A stretch of DNA of 64,000 nucleotides, taken from positions 66,316,251-66,380,250 of the forward strand of contig CM051463.1 in assembly GCA_028095005.1 (NCBI GenBank), read 5' to 3'. Each line of letters opens with the position of its first letter. The stretch's first letter is position 1. Below the pieces are notes generated by a model. It was not told where the DNA came from and did not search any database. It saw only the letters and a list, made by a program, of their open reading frames with translations. Source of the DNA: Rhynchospora pubera (Eukaryota; Streptophyta; Magnoliopsida; Poales; Cyperaceae). This document shows positions 36,040 to 47,068 of the stretch, one piece after another. The translations under genes were made by a program, and so were the position numbers.

Positions 36040-37390
36040 CGGGTGATGGTTTGCGAGATGTATGACTCGGCATACAAATGGTAACACAATGTATTGGCGA
36101 GCAGTGAAATCATCATTCTCGCTAAGCTAATCAAAGGCAACGTGTCTGGCTATACTTAACAAATTAATCACTGACACCCATGCATTTTTATTTATAATAC
36201 ATTAATACTGAATACTGATAATAACCAAAGAAAAAAAAATTGGCACAGTTAATTTGAACAGATGAGAGCTGACAGCGAACTGGTTGACTAGACCTGGCGG
36301 TTTCAAGCTGTTTAGTTATTTTCTTCCCACCGGCCTACTTAAGCCAACGAAAAACACAGTTCGAGCTAAATAAATCCAGCTCAGTCACAAAATAGGGAAA
36401 AATCCAGCACAATTTTGCAAAAAAAATAAATTTTATAAGCCTACTTGAATTAACTTTTATTACATTTGTGGATGTATTTTTCATAAAATTAACAATAAAT
36501 TATAATATAATAACTATAATATAATAACAATCTCCATTCGTTATGTTTTTTTTTCTGTCTTTTAGTTGCTGAAAAACTTTGTATGATTGCTTTTCTGTTA
36601 AAAAGGAAAAGTGGTAGAGCGCTCTCTACTTATTTTCAAAAAAATATATATATATATATAAGTCTGTAATTTCGTTACAAAATCGCAATGCATCCGATTG
36701 ATATAGGATTGACTATGATATATCACGTGCAGTTGTTGATTTTCTTTAAGGCACAGTTGCATGAAAAGAACAACGAGCATTATTTCTCGAATTTACTTGA
36801 GAATCTCATTGTCATGACCTAAATTTCTCATCAATTGAGGAACAAATCAATTTAAACATCATTGTCTTCTATGCTCTCTCTCTCTCAGACACTTTGTAAG
36901 TTGTAATTACCGGTGAGAATATTAATTAGATATGTATAAATCACATTGTTGTTCATTGTCCGATATTTATACTAAAGTTTGCTAAACTTGGCACTGACAA
37001 AGGTGAAAATTTGGAAAAGATTAAAGGCCAGAAGTCATACAAATCTACTTCAACAAAGAAAAAGTCAGATGAATCAAATTTTCAATTGTACTTTTCTAAT
37101 ACATCAATATCTCGCAACATTACATATGCAGCAAAAAAGAAAGCCAGACTATTATTCCTTGACGTAATTTTTATTAAAAAAAAAAGAAAACTATGGTGTA
37201 CTGGAGTATGTCAAAAAAGGGGAAAAGAAATTCCCGACAAAAAAATGAAAAAGAAAATTCGCTTCAACTGACTCTTAGTCTCCTTAGTCCTTACTGTTTT
37301 CTAACTAATATGAAAATAAACAAAACAACCCGAATTTAATATGCATATATTCATACATAAAGAATGAACTCAACGACTTCATTAAAGAAC
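36040..37390. other. Gene-free region upstream of VIPP1 cluster and downstream of PIP-like gene 2
   Basis: AT-rich intergenic DNA with an AT microsatellite near 36645-36660 and a short CT run near 36880. No exon or mobile-element ends are recognised. Confidence 0.4.
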
Positions 37391-37393
37391 ATA

Positions 37394-37606
37394 TTAATGG
37401 TTGTCACCGGGACTAGGTCCTGACGACAACCTCGACATAAACGCAGTCATTGCTTCTTGCGCCCTCGCATGCAGAGTAACCTCGACATTTTGTCTTTCGG
37501 AAATCTGAGGCGTCGGCCTCACAGCATTAACATATGGCATGCAGTTCATGGCAACAATTGTTATATAAAGAATGATCAGTAGCAGAAACTTGTTTTGAGA
37601 AATCAT
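37394..37606 (-). CDS. PIP/PIPL-type secreted signalling peptide precursor (second copy)
   Basis: A 70-residue intronless precursor with signal peptide 1-28 (likely cut near 'YVNA|VRPT') and C-terminus 'RLSSGPSPGDNH'. It keeps the SGPSPG core of PIP/PIPL peptides but ends in G-D-N-H rather than the usual G-x-G-H. Overall layout matches the gene at 30514-30741 (signal peptide, 'ARP/VRP' step, amphipathic spacer with 'MxxFMxRL/MASILERL', C-terminal peptide), so the two are probably tandem paralogues, now 6.7 kb apart. TATA-like boxes lie about 55 and 75 bases upstream (37661-37670, 37679-37686). Confidence 0.83.
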   Translation of the reverse strand: MISQNKFLLLIILYITIVAMNCMPYVNAVRPTPQISERQNVEVTLHARAQEAMTAFMSRLSSGPSPGDNH

Positions 37607-37689
37607 GGTTTACTAACTTTGGTTGTGTGTTTTTCAGGATGGAGAGGTGTGCAGACTATGTTATAATATATGGTAAGTATATATAACTG

Positions 37690-38072
37690 AGAGTAGATGT
37701 CTAATTAAGAGTAGTTGGCCTCCAATTAATGTGGTGGCTTGTGTTACAAGTGTTAAATTCTGTTGCATGACGAATTGACGATATAGCAAATTCTACCCAT
37801 TTGACTGATAAGATGGGGAACGGTCAAAGGAAGGGAATTTTGGTGGAATTTATTAGTCAATAGTTTGTCGCTGCCAGCAACTCAAAATTAAATGGAGGAA
37901 ACATTTATCTAAATGAATCAAACATTGAATCTCTTATTTGATTACCTTGTTTTGTTGGTAATATAAGGGGGAAAAAAGACAGATAATTACATTCTCATTG
38001 GAGAGGCTATTAATTAAAGAATTGTTTAAACATATATATATTATAAATGGTTACACGTCACTCCAAAGATTA
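37690..38072. other. Gene-free spacer
   Basis: Upstream region of the second PIP-like gene; no other feature is seen before the MITE at 38074. Confidence 0.4.
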
Positions 38073-38073
38073 T

Positions 38074-38304
38074 GGGTGTGTTTGGATGCAATGGAATAAA
38101 CCGGGAATATGGAATAGGAATAAGAAATTTCGATTTGCGTGCTTATTCTTATTCCTTATTCTTATACCATAGTTTTGTTAGTATAAGAATAAGGGCTCTT
38201 ATTCCTTATTCTTGTGTTGTTTTGATTGCACAAGAATAAAAATAAGTACGCAAACCGAAATTCCTTATTCCTATTCCCTATTCCCGGCGTATCCAAACAC
38301 ACCC
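38074..38304. mobile_element. MITE with GGTGTGTTTGGA terminal inverted repeats (copy 2)
   Basis: A 231-bp element with ends GGGTGTGTTTGGAT and ATCCAAACACACCC and the same 'ggaataagaataagg' interior as 4773-4991, but in an opposite internal arrangement. TAT flanks it on both sides, a possible 3-bp duplication. Confidence 0.75.
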
Positions 38305-38605
38305 TATGTATATATTATTGTTATCTTCACTGTATGACAACTACCAAAATTGTTTGCTTGATTCCACACTACAAATAATAAGAGGATGATGATATTCTTA
38401 TCTAATTATATAGTAGAAATTTCCTTCTCTAGCTAAAGAAGAGAGGGATATCGGGAGGCATAAATTAACATTTTGCTCTCTCTTCTCCACGATAAATAGG
38501 CCATCTCTATTTCAATCTCACGGTGAAATCTCAAAATATGTATCCAAATTGTTTATATTCCTTTATAAATATCATAAACATAACAATTTTCAAACTCCTC
38601 ATAAG

Positions 38606-38955
38606 TAGGATGTCAAATGTGCGAAACGGAAGCGGAACTGGTATGTTTTGTTCCAGCTAACGTAACTAAATTCTATTTCGTTTCCATTTCGTTTCATAAA
38701 ATGAAATAATATTTAGTTTCGTAGAAGATAACAGTATTTCGTTTCGTAAAACAGAACAATATTCAGTTTCTTTAGATGTTCGTTCGTCATTATCTATTGA
38801 TTTCAGTCAATTTTTCGGTAAATAGAACACTAATATTTACCAGCGTCCGTTCCATGTCTGTTCCGTTTTAACGAAACTGAAAACCTTTCCGTTAACAGTT
38901 TCGTTCGGATGGAACGAAATGAAAACGTAAAAAACACACACTTTTGACAGCCCTA
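38606..38955. mobile_element. hAT-type MITE, 350 bp
   Basis: The ends are TAGGATGTCAAA and TTTGACAGCCCTA, flanked by CTCATAAG (38598-38605) and CTCATAAC (38956-38963), an 8-bp target duplication with one mismatch. Arms contain 'tttcgtttcgt' subterminal repeats. Its right-hand duplication directly abuts the TTA duplication of the Tourist-like MITE at 38967. Confidence 0.85.
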
Positions 38956-38966
38956 CTCATAACTTA

Positions 38967-39123
38967 GGCTCCGTTTGGATATGTGTGGGAAGAAGGAAAG
39001 AAGGGAAGAAGTGGGAATAAGTATTGGGAAGTGTGTAATTTTGTGAAGAGTTTGGATTGTTTATAATAAATTTTCTTTCCTTCTTCTCTTCTTCTTTCTT
39101 CCCACACGTATCCAAACGGAGCC
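38967..39123. mobile_element. Tourist-like MITE (PIF/Harbinger), copy 2
   Basis: The 157-bp element has ends GGCTCCGTTTGGATA and TATCCAAACGGAGCC, flanked by TTA on both sides (38964-38966, 39124-39126). It shares 'gaagaaggaagaagggaaga' and 'tgtgaagagtttggat' interior text with the copy at 16006-16193. Confidence 0.9.
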
Positions 39124-39126
39124 TTA

Positions 39127-40500
39127 AGTAACTGGTTGTACAATATTCTCCTATACGCGCTAACGCTGGAATGAGATGTTGGTAGATCATCCGCACGTAT
39201 GCATGACACATAATCATGTATGGGTGAACAGATTTTATGCGTGCTAAACCATAAAATAGATATCAGGTGAATAGTGTCTATTGTAACAGTTTGTTAATCG
39301 GGAACAAAAACTTAATATAAAATTGTTTTCATAATTTAGTAATAAAATCTATTAAGATTTGATAAAAGAACCTCACTCATACTTCTCGAATTGATGCGTC
39401 TTTTTAATCCTTTTTTTTCAGAAAAAATGCAATTTATTTTCTTTCTCCTAGCACACACGATTTGTCTTCACATGAGTAATTAATGTTATAAATATTTAAT
39501 ATAAAAATTATAATAGAAGTGATAAAAGTGTAGATTTTATTGCTTCATAATAATTTTTAAATTCTTTGTGTCTTTTTTTTTTCTTTTACTTTGAAACTAG
39601 ATTGCTAATTGAAATCAACTAGAGGCAAAATTAACTATTAACTAATTATCCGCTTCCAATTTCTTCCCAAAAAAAAAAAACCTAAATAACATAAGTCGTT
39701 CTCATGATTGTCCAGAATGATCATTGCATTATCCCTGATTTTTTTTCCCATTCATAACAAACACAGTAGCTGCAGGAGTAGGATCGGACACAGGAGCTCC
39801 TCAAGTTGAGGTCATATAAAATCCAGCTACTTCATTGGGAAATAGATAATGTTTAAATATTCCTACTGTTCCAAATTGACTCTAGGAAATTGTTCCCTTC
39901 CGACAAGCTGGACCAAGCTCGATTTAAAGCGTTTCTGTTCTGATACGGGCTTCCTTCAAAATTGTCGTACATTCCTTTTTCTGAGTTATTGACTTATGAA
40001 CCACTTTAGACGGCATCATATGGGCCTAGTACTACATCTGCAAAATAAGAATTCGCCACTAAACGTCATCATATGGGCCTAGTCCATTTGAAGAATTTGC
40101 CTCCAACGCTCTTTAAGTTTATATAGGCAACAAGGTACGGTACCATTCAAGATTAATCCAATGCCAGACATAGTGACAATATTGAACAATTTTTCTTGCA
40201 TACCATACCAACAGCTAAAGAGAACACGGTATTGCTTTGAATACTAACAAATAAAGTTGCTAAATCCAGCTATTATAGCAAATTCACTACACGCGTGTTA
40301 GAAAAAATAACATCAAAGTTATGTGGGCAAGGAAAATATATTGCTAGATTTCTACAACTATTTATTACTATACATGATGTCATAATGAACCATAAAGCAG
40401 TTAAGAACAAAAAGGAGCCTCCCTTTTAATGACCCTCAGGTTAAGGCGCGCACTCATTCAATGAGACAAAATCATTACAATAAAATGAAAAAAAAAACTA
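39127..40500. other. Gene-free region downstream of VIPP1
   Basis: No exon is seen. 'catcatatgggcctagt' occurs twice (about 40014 and 40068), a local duplication. The last ~100 bases include the VIPP1 3' untranslated region. Confidence 0.4.
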
Positions 40501-40503
40501 AAT

Positions 40504-43500
40504 TTAGTACTCTCTCGCCTTTCTTCTTAGCTCGTTCAACTCAGTCTCAATTTCAGCATCTCTGAAATTGCTGACAGTTGTTCTTCCAGGAGGCAATTCT
40601 CCTTTCTACATAAAATTAATTAAATAATCTATTATCAAGAAAATATTCTTAACGGTCAGAATTAGGGACATATAAAGTCGCTATATACAATAATTATTTT
40701 GTTTGGACACATTAGCTTAGGATTTCACCTGGTACTGGCCCCTACTTTCAGGTATACATATATACCATATTAGACCTGACTAGATGGCACCCTGTTACTG
40801 ATTATATGATAATGATAATTTCACAGCCAAATAGGAAAGCTTGATCAATTGATAAATATATGATACTATAAAGAAAATGCAATATTGTTCAAAGAAATTT
40901 GATTTTTGATCAATTGGTCATATATAGAACTTGCAACTGACCAAAAATGGCATGGATACGCAGGATGCTAATATGTTTTCAATAAAATTGTGATTCACAC
41001 ATGAATTGGAATGGATTTCGATTTGGATCATGAATAGATCTAATCATTAGCCAATGAGCAAGGCTCAAAAGTACCAACAGCAGACACTATAATTTCAATT
41101 TTCTATTCTAAAACCTTCATTCTCATGATTCGTTTAAACCATTAAATAAAACAATTTCAAGATGACGCAAAAAAAGAGAGAAGAATTCCAACCAGTTCTG
41201 GGTTGAGGTCCCACTGATTACAGGGACCATATTGAGACCAGACCTGATCACTGTTGTATTGGGTAAGGGTGTGCAAGGTTAATTTTACAAACGGGTGGAA
41301 AATAAACATTTGCTCGTGTTGTACTTTCAAGCAAAAAGGAGCTGGGAGGTGCAATGTGCAGAAGCATAATTTAATTATTGCAAGCAAATAATAATTAGGC
41401 TAAAATTCAACAGAAGAACGAAAGAAATTATGAACAGGGAATATATGATGCATAGCAGATCATACCAATGAAGGACCAGACAACTCTTTTTTGAGGTTGG
41501 CGAGATCATCATCAACTGACGAGGTCTCAAGCATTGCAAACTGCAGAGAGCACATTGTTTAGAAACTAAAACTACGATTGTTAACGCATGAAAATAGTAA
41601 GAACTAGGAAGACAACCAAAAATATTTCTAAATTTGAAAATTGACCTTTCCCTCCAGATCATCAGTGGTAAGCTGATTCAAAGCCTCAGCTTGTGATTCC
41701 ATTGCCATAACTGTTTCATCAAAAAAAGGCACACCGTTATCTTAAAACATTGGTTTGTTTACATACTCTCTTTATTTCATTTTTCTCTTTTAAAAAAAAT
41801 CCCCAAATAAATTCCTGTTTCTATTATCCATATAAAAGTAAATCAGATGAAAGGAATTCAACCTTTTTCTTCCATCTTCTCAAATGCAGAAAGAGCGCTG
41901 CTGGTATTAACATTTCCTAGCATTTCACTCACTTTGGTTGCCGTCCTTAGTTTAAGGGAACAAAACAATAATAATAATAATAAAACACATTTATATCCGG
42001 GATAAGTGAATGAACATGGAATAGAAAATATATATATTGAATATATTGGTACTTGGCAGACTGAGCACGGGCTTTTAGAGTATCCTTCTTCTGCTTGGCC
42101 TCCGCTATTTTGCTCTCCAACAGCTGTAACAAGAGTTTATTAAAAAAAAAGCATCGCCAATGTGTTATATTACCACTTACTGTCCTTACTGTCTTCAATT
42201 TGGTCTGATTGAAGTGGAAAGTTTAACTTAACATATATAAGCAAAAATACTAACCACAAAGCTAAGAAACTAAAGATAGGGCTAACCTTAGTGTTTGATA
42301 CAAGATTATCAACCACAGTTTTCTGCTGATCGAGTTGCGCCTTCAAAGAGCTTGCATTATCCTTAGAAAATGAGAAGTGAGGAGGTCAATCATTAAAGCA
42401 TGTTATACTATTGTAACAGCATAGATATAAAGATTGTACAGTACAACTCCCCCCTCCCCCCTCAACAACAGACATACGAATAAAAGTTACACCACTCTAA
42501 CATCTGAACTAATTGTAAAAGATGACTAAATACAGCCATTCTTCCATTTTTTTTCATTGGTTCAGATTTCTTTATCAGTCAGGAACATTTTATTTTATTT
42601 TCAACAAATCATCACAAAACTAACAAAGGAATTAAGAGTAAAATAATAAAATGCACTTAAAGAAATATGACCCGACATAATGGGAAAAAAAAAGTTTCAG
42701 TATACTAATACATTGCAGAAAGGATGTTCAACTGTTTTTTGCCAAAACAGTAAAAAAAAATGGAAATTAGTAGTCTTTTACTTAAAAAAAAGTAGTTCCA
42801 ATCTCAGTCTTGGGGGGGGGGGAGGGGTAATTATTAAAATTTAATTTTATTGTATGACTTTTATCTTCTTTTATGTTGCAAGGGAGCGGGGTTTTGGGGT
42901 TGTTATCCTATTGTAATAAATCACAACAGTGAATTTGCATTCATATATACTCACAGCATATGATTTGCGCCTCTTGAGAGCCTCACGAGCCAGATCCTCA
43001 TCACCTTTTTGAAGAGCAAGTTGTGCTCTTCTGTACCTAAAATTAAAAGAGCACACAGAAAAGACGAAATATAAGGCCACTAAAAACTCAATAGACCAGA
43101 GTTAAAGGTTATCAAGTTATCATAAACTATTAGTGAACTACCAGTCATTTGAAGCTTGTTCAGCAGCTTTGTATTTGTTCTCCAATCTCTTCTGAGATGC
43201 CAACACCTTCAAGCATGCAATAAAGAAACAAACTTAAAATATAAAAAATGCACAAAATTTTCCTTTTGCATCGCCTGTTTCCTTATCGTGAACCAATACA
43301 AACTCGACATCATCTTTTCGTAAAAAAAAGGGGAAAAAATAAAGAAAACTAGATGGCAGATAGCATATAGGTATCCTCGCCAAAACTCAAGTGAATTTGT
43401 CGTGTTTTGGAGACAAATCTTAAGTAAAATTTGTCTCAACCCAGTATTTTCCTACTGTATTTTGATTACATTGCTACTAAGATGTGCCAGGGGAAAATAA

Positions 43501-44364
43501 TGATGCAATAAAGAAAGCTTAGGGACCAAAGGTAGTTAACCTGAAATTTCAAAAGTCAAATCAGGGAATTTTGGACAGTTGCTATCGTCAATTATAATAA
43601 ACGTTATTACTGACTGCAGAATTTCAGTAAATGTTGGACCGGGACAATGCACACTATTTCTGCAGTATTACTTGGGTGTGTATGTTACATAAAGCATACC
43701 TGAGCTGTCGCTTGGCGCATTTTTATCAAGTCATCATTCATCTCCAAAACAGCTTGATCCAAAATCTTCTCAGGATCTTCAAAAGTACTAATGACAGCAT
43801 TTGCATAGGACTAGACAAGAAAAATAAACTCGATTTTAGCTTAGAACACACAGCAAAATGAGATTGCATGAACATAACAGGTAGAACTACATATTGAAAT
43901 CTGAAGCATTTACCTTGACTACTCTAGCTAACCTATCGAATAAGTTCATGCGAATAGAATTGCATCTCAATCTGTTGGCATTTGTCCTTCGTACTTGTAC
44001 AGCTTTCAAGGAACCCACTGTAACAACAGAAAATCAAACTGATAAGGCAATGATAGACTAAAATCGCAATCCAAATTCAATCATATCACAAGAAACATAG
44101 TAGTTTCACCCCAACAATAGATTCTATTATTACAGTCTCTTAAACAAGTCAGAAATTGCTCCGTATATTTTACCAATTTCAAACTACAATTAGCCTTTCA
44201 CGACAAAATTACGACACAAAGGTTCAAACAAACGAGAAGAGAGAGAAACCATCGCCAACGAAGGAGGCCTTCTTGACAAGAGGGAGAGCAACAGAAGCTC
44301 TTCTGGAGTGCGCGCGCAGAGGCGGCGCGAAGCTTAAACTCGTGGAAGGTGCCTTCAAAGCCAT
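40504..44364 (-). CDS. VIPP1: VIPP1/IM30, plastid membrane-remodelling ESCRT-III/PspA family protein
   Basis: Eleven exons, right to left: 44364-44250, 44017-43914, 43810-43700, 43206-43142, 43036-42955, 42361-42287, 42123-42053, 41945-41863, 41710-41646, 41540-41466, 40605-40504; all GT-AG with consistent phases, total 315 residues. Residues 1 to about 57 are a Ser/Arg-rich plastid transit peptide. The PspA/IM30 domain opens with amphipathic helix H0 'MNLFDRLARVVKSYANAV' (62-79), the lipid-binding helix, and continues as long coiled helices through 'KRRKSYA' and 'KAQLDQQKTVVDNLVSNT'. The C-terminal tail absent from bacterial PspA is present ('LPPGRTTVSNFRDAEIETEL' to 'RRKAREY'). Family role: oligomeric rings that maintain thylakoid and inner-envelope membranes. 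It appears intact. Confidence 0.96.
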
Positions 44365-44792
44365 TAGAGAGAGAGAGCACTTGAAAGGAAAGGAAAGGAA
44401 AAGAGTAGAAAAATATGGCAATAGATTTCTGAAAATTGAGTCCTTTTCTAGGACGTGAGAGACGAGAGAGTGGATTGGGAAGAGAGAAATCGACGCTTGG
44501 AGAAAGAAGATGTTAGATGGGACCGGACGGACGGACCTAGTGTAGTGTGTGGTTAGGGCCGGGGTTTCTAGTGTGGATCGGGTCGGGTCCAGGCCTTGTT
44601 CAAACAGGATAAACCTGCCCGATCCGTTTAGTGACCTCTCCGTCAAGAAATTCTAGTCACCTGGGCCTGAGCTGTCAGCCATTCGGGCCCACTAACAAGG
44701 AGAGTGTGGCCCGAAATTTTAAAAAATAATATTAAAATAATATAATCCAATAAAATTAATATCAATTTAATCAGTTTAATATAAATAGTATC
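44365..44792 (-). promoter_or_regulatory. VIPP1 5' leader and proximal upstream region
   Basis: The sequence upstream of the VIPP1 ATG is GC-richer than its surroundings for about 330 bases, containing GA/CT-rich leader text and no clear TATA box. It then passes into the AT-rich repeat that holds the palindrome array at 44793-44908. Confidence 0.45.
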
Positions 44793-45420
44793 GTAAGATC
44801 GGAATCCTGGATTCCGAACGTTAGATCGGATTCCTGGATTCCGATCTAACGTTAGATCGGATTCTGGGATTCCGATCTAACGTTAGATCGGATTCTGGGA
44901 TTCCGAACAGTGCTGTAACTGCTCAATTTTGTCTTTTTCATGGTTTTATTGTAATTCTATTATAAAAATTAATTAAATATATGAAATTTTAATATTAAAT
45001 TAATATATTATGAAATTTTAGTAATATATTTTGAAGATAAGATATTAAATTAATATATTTTATTTTACTTCTATTATAAACATTAATTAAATATATAAAA
45101 TTTTAATATTAAATTAATATATTATAAAATTTTTGTCGTTTGTTTAGAACCGGATTTTTGATATTTTGAAGAATGTTAGTATAATATAATTCTATATTAT
45201 GAATAATATTTTAATATTTAAAGTTTTGATATTAATTTGATATGGATGGTTTTATTTTTAATATTAAAAATTTTCAATTATGTTAAATGTCGTACATAAT
45301 AAGTACATAATACTTTATGTAATAATTTATTTATGGCAATAATTATAATATAAACTTATAATTAAATATTAGATTTATTTCATTTAATTCATAATATAAA
45401 AATACAGGAATTATAAGTGT
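44715..45420 (+). repeat. AT-rich dispersed repeat with GATCGGAATCC palindrome array (copy B)
   Basis: At 44793-44908 there are four tandem near-palindromic units of about 31 bases, GTTAGATCGGATTC-GGGATTCCGATCTAAC in outline, the outer two slightly shortened. Flanks are over 80% A+T with repeated 'ttaatattaaattaatata'. The left flank is the inverted counterpart of the flank of the array at 960-1058. Confidence 0.65.
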
Positions 45421-45463
45421 CATCATCGGCAAATATACCATCCCAGCCTTCGGTAAATACAAA

Positions 45464-45602
45464 GTGAACATATACCGTAAATAAGCTGAACATATAGTCG
45501 ATCTAAGTGAATACTTACTAACTTATTTTTATAGAACTTATTTGTTTGTATGTGTTCACTTAGATCGTTTATATGTTCACTTTGTTTTATGTATATGTTC
45601 AC
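45464..45602. repeat. Imperfect inverted repeat downstream of the zinc-finger orphan
   Basis: Left arm 'gtgaacatatacc...cgatctaagtgaatac' (about 45464-45515) pairs with right arm 'gtgttcacttagatcg...tatatgttcac' (about 45548-45602) with roughly 80% complementarity by eye. It begins about 190 bases beyond the orphan gene's stop codon and could form a large hairpin. Confidence 0.6.
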
Positions 45603-45630
45603 CATTAGAAGAAGAATTGAATTTTGTAAC

Positions 45631-45762
45631 CATAATATAGATTAGCACACTAAAATAAAAGAAAGGGAAAAATACATGAAAATCATAATATAATTTAGCA
45701 CACTAAAATAATATAAAAGGAAAAATGTACATAAAAAACCATAATATAAATGAACACACCAG
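45631..45762. repeat. Tandem ~55-bp repeat in the 3' flank of the zinc-finger orphan
   Basis: Two full units and a partial third begin at 45631, 45684 and 45740, each starting 'cataatata' and containing 'ttagcacactaaaata' and 'ggaaaaat'. They directly adjoin the stop codon side of the gene at 45792. Confidence 0.65.
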
Positions 45763-45791
45763 GGTACTTAAAAACAAAGTAATAAATAAAC

Positions 45792-46769
45792 TTAGAGATC
45801 TTGATCATCTACATGTTGCAGAATTTCCTCCCACCAGGGTTGATCTTCTTCCGCATTCATTTCTTGTTGATTACTGGCACCATGGTTGTCGGCGAATTGA
45901 GCGGCCTCGTTCCAGAAAGCGGCATCAGGTTGTTGTTCATTACTGGCACCGTGGTTTTCAGCGAGTTGAGCTGCTTCGTTCCAAAAAGCCTCATCATTTT
46001 CTTGTTGATTATTCGCAGCCGGGTTGTCTGCGAATTGAGCGGCTTCGTTCCAGAAAGCTGCCTCGGCTTCTTGTTGCTCAATCTCAGCCATTCTAGCCAC
46101 TGCAATTTTGCGTTGTTCATCTCTCTTCTTGATCTTGATTAGGCTCTCCTTAATTTTTTTTCCAATTTTTTCTTGTTGCAACCTCCGGCTCTCTTCGGCG
46201 GCCTTTTCTTCCATTCTTCTCCTTTCGAACCATTGTTCTTTCACTCTGAATCTCTTTACAATTTCATCCATTTCTTCTTGTTTTTTGTGTTCATCGTAGT
46301 GGTCACGCAAAATGGTATCTTTGAAATTGAAAACCTGACCACACTTTGTACAACTCACTGTGTGGTCTCCACGAAAATCGTATATGCTTTCGTAAACAAT
46401 CATGGGTGTAGGATCTGGTTTCCACGGTTTGAGTTCCGGCATGGGTTTAGGTTCTGTGTAGTACTTTTTATAGAGTTCAGAGTTGCTCGACTCAGGTTTA
46501 GTAAGGTAATGTCGCAATCTCTCCCTGCGGTCTCTTTCTGGGCTACCATGAATGTGCCACTGATAGTGGGTGTATAATGGCCACTCGCCACCATATTGCG
46601 AATGGATATTGTAGTCGAATTTGCGGTAACATTTATTACATATCGCATGATAATCTCCTTTTTTGATCTCATTTGGATTGGCAGGGGAATGTGTGTAATT
46701 TGGCAAGTACTCATGTCGAGTAGATGGCCATTCCCGCACTTCACTGTTGGAGGTATTTCCTTTCTCCAT
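45792..46769 (-). CDS. Uncharacterised protein with two C2H2-like zinc fingers and 23-residue C-terminal repeats
   Basis: I do not recognise this 325-residue intronless protein. Two finger-like motifs are visible: C44-x2-C47-x20-H68-x3-H72, wider than classical, and C140-x2-C143-x13-H157-x3-H161, close to classical C2H2. Between them is a Pro/Tyr/Lys-rich linker ending 'TPMIVYESIYDFRGDH'. Residues 163-236 are highly charged (Lys/Arg/Glu) and probably a long helix or coiled coil. Three 23-residue repeats follow, each with 'AFWNEAAQ(F/L)A(D/E)N', starting near 238, 261 and 284; 'WWEEILQHVDD' at 312-322 looks like a decayed fourth. No signal peptide or membrane segment. The frame, codon regularity and two complete Cys/His sets argue for a real gene. 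Nucleic-acid or protein binding is possible but unproven. Confidence 0.75.
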   Translation of the reverse strand: MEKGNTSNSEVREWPSTRHEYLPNYTHSPANPNEIKKGDYHAICNKCYRKFDYNIHSQYGGEWPLYTHYQWHIHGSPERDRRERLRHYLTKPESSNSELYKKYYTEPKPMPELKPWKPDPTPMIVYESIYDFRGDHTVSCTKCGQVFNFKDTILRDHYDEHKKQEEMDEIVKRFRVKEQWFERRRMEEKAAEESRRLQQEKIGKKIKESLIKIKKRDEQRKIAVARMAEIEQQEAEAAFWNEAAQFADNPAANNQQENDEAFWNEAAQLAENHGASNEQQPDAAFWNEAAQFADNHGASNQQEMNAEEDQPWWEEILQHVDDQDL

Positions 46770-46890
46770 GGTAGTGAATGTTGAAGAAAGAAGGATTGAG
46801 TGGGTGTGACATATTTTTGCTGAGGAAGAATAATTTTATAGATCAGTTTAGACTTGCAATTATTTAAAATTAATAAATATAATGTGATAT

Positions 46891-47068
46891 CTTTTCAGAC
46901 TTTATCAGAATACGTTTGTCATTTTGCATAGCTTAGGTAGACATCAATATACTTTTCAGACTTTATCAGAATACGTTTGTCCTTTTTGCATAGCTTAGGT
47001 AGGCATCAGTATACTTTTCAGACTTTATCAGAATACGTTTGTCCTTGTTGCAGTGCTTAGGTAGGCAT
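46891..47068. repeat. Three 61-62-bp tandem repeats upstream of the zinc-finger orphan
   Basis: Units begin at 46891, 46952 and 47014, each 'cttttcagactttatcagaa' then 'tacgtttgtc' and 'gcttaggtaggcatc'. They lie 120-300 bases upstream of the gene's start codon on the minus strand, so inside its likely promoter. The third unit is cut off after 'aggcat', where the LTR at 47069 begins. Confidence 0.85.

Noticed and set aside
44224..44646. 140-residue ORF over VIPP1 exon 1
   Set aside because: Its start lies far upstream in the promoter or leader; the transit peptide begins at the Met at 44364 and the exon ends at a donor after 44250.
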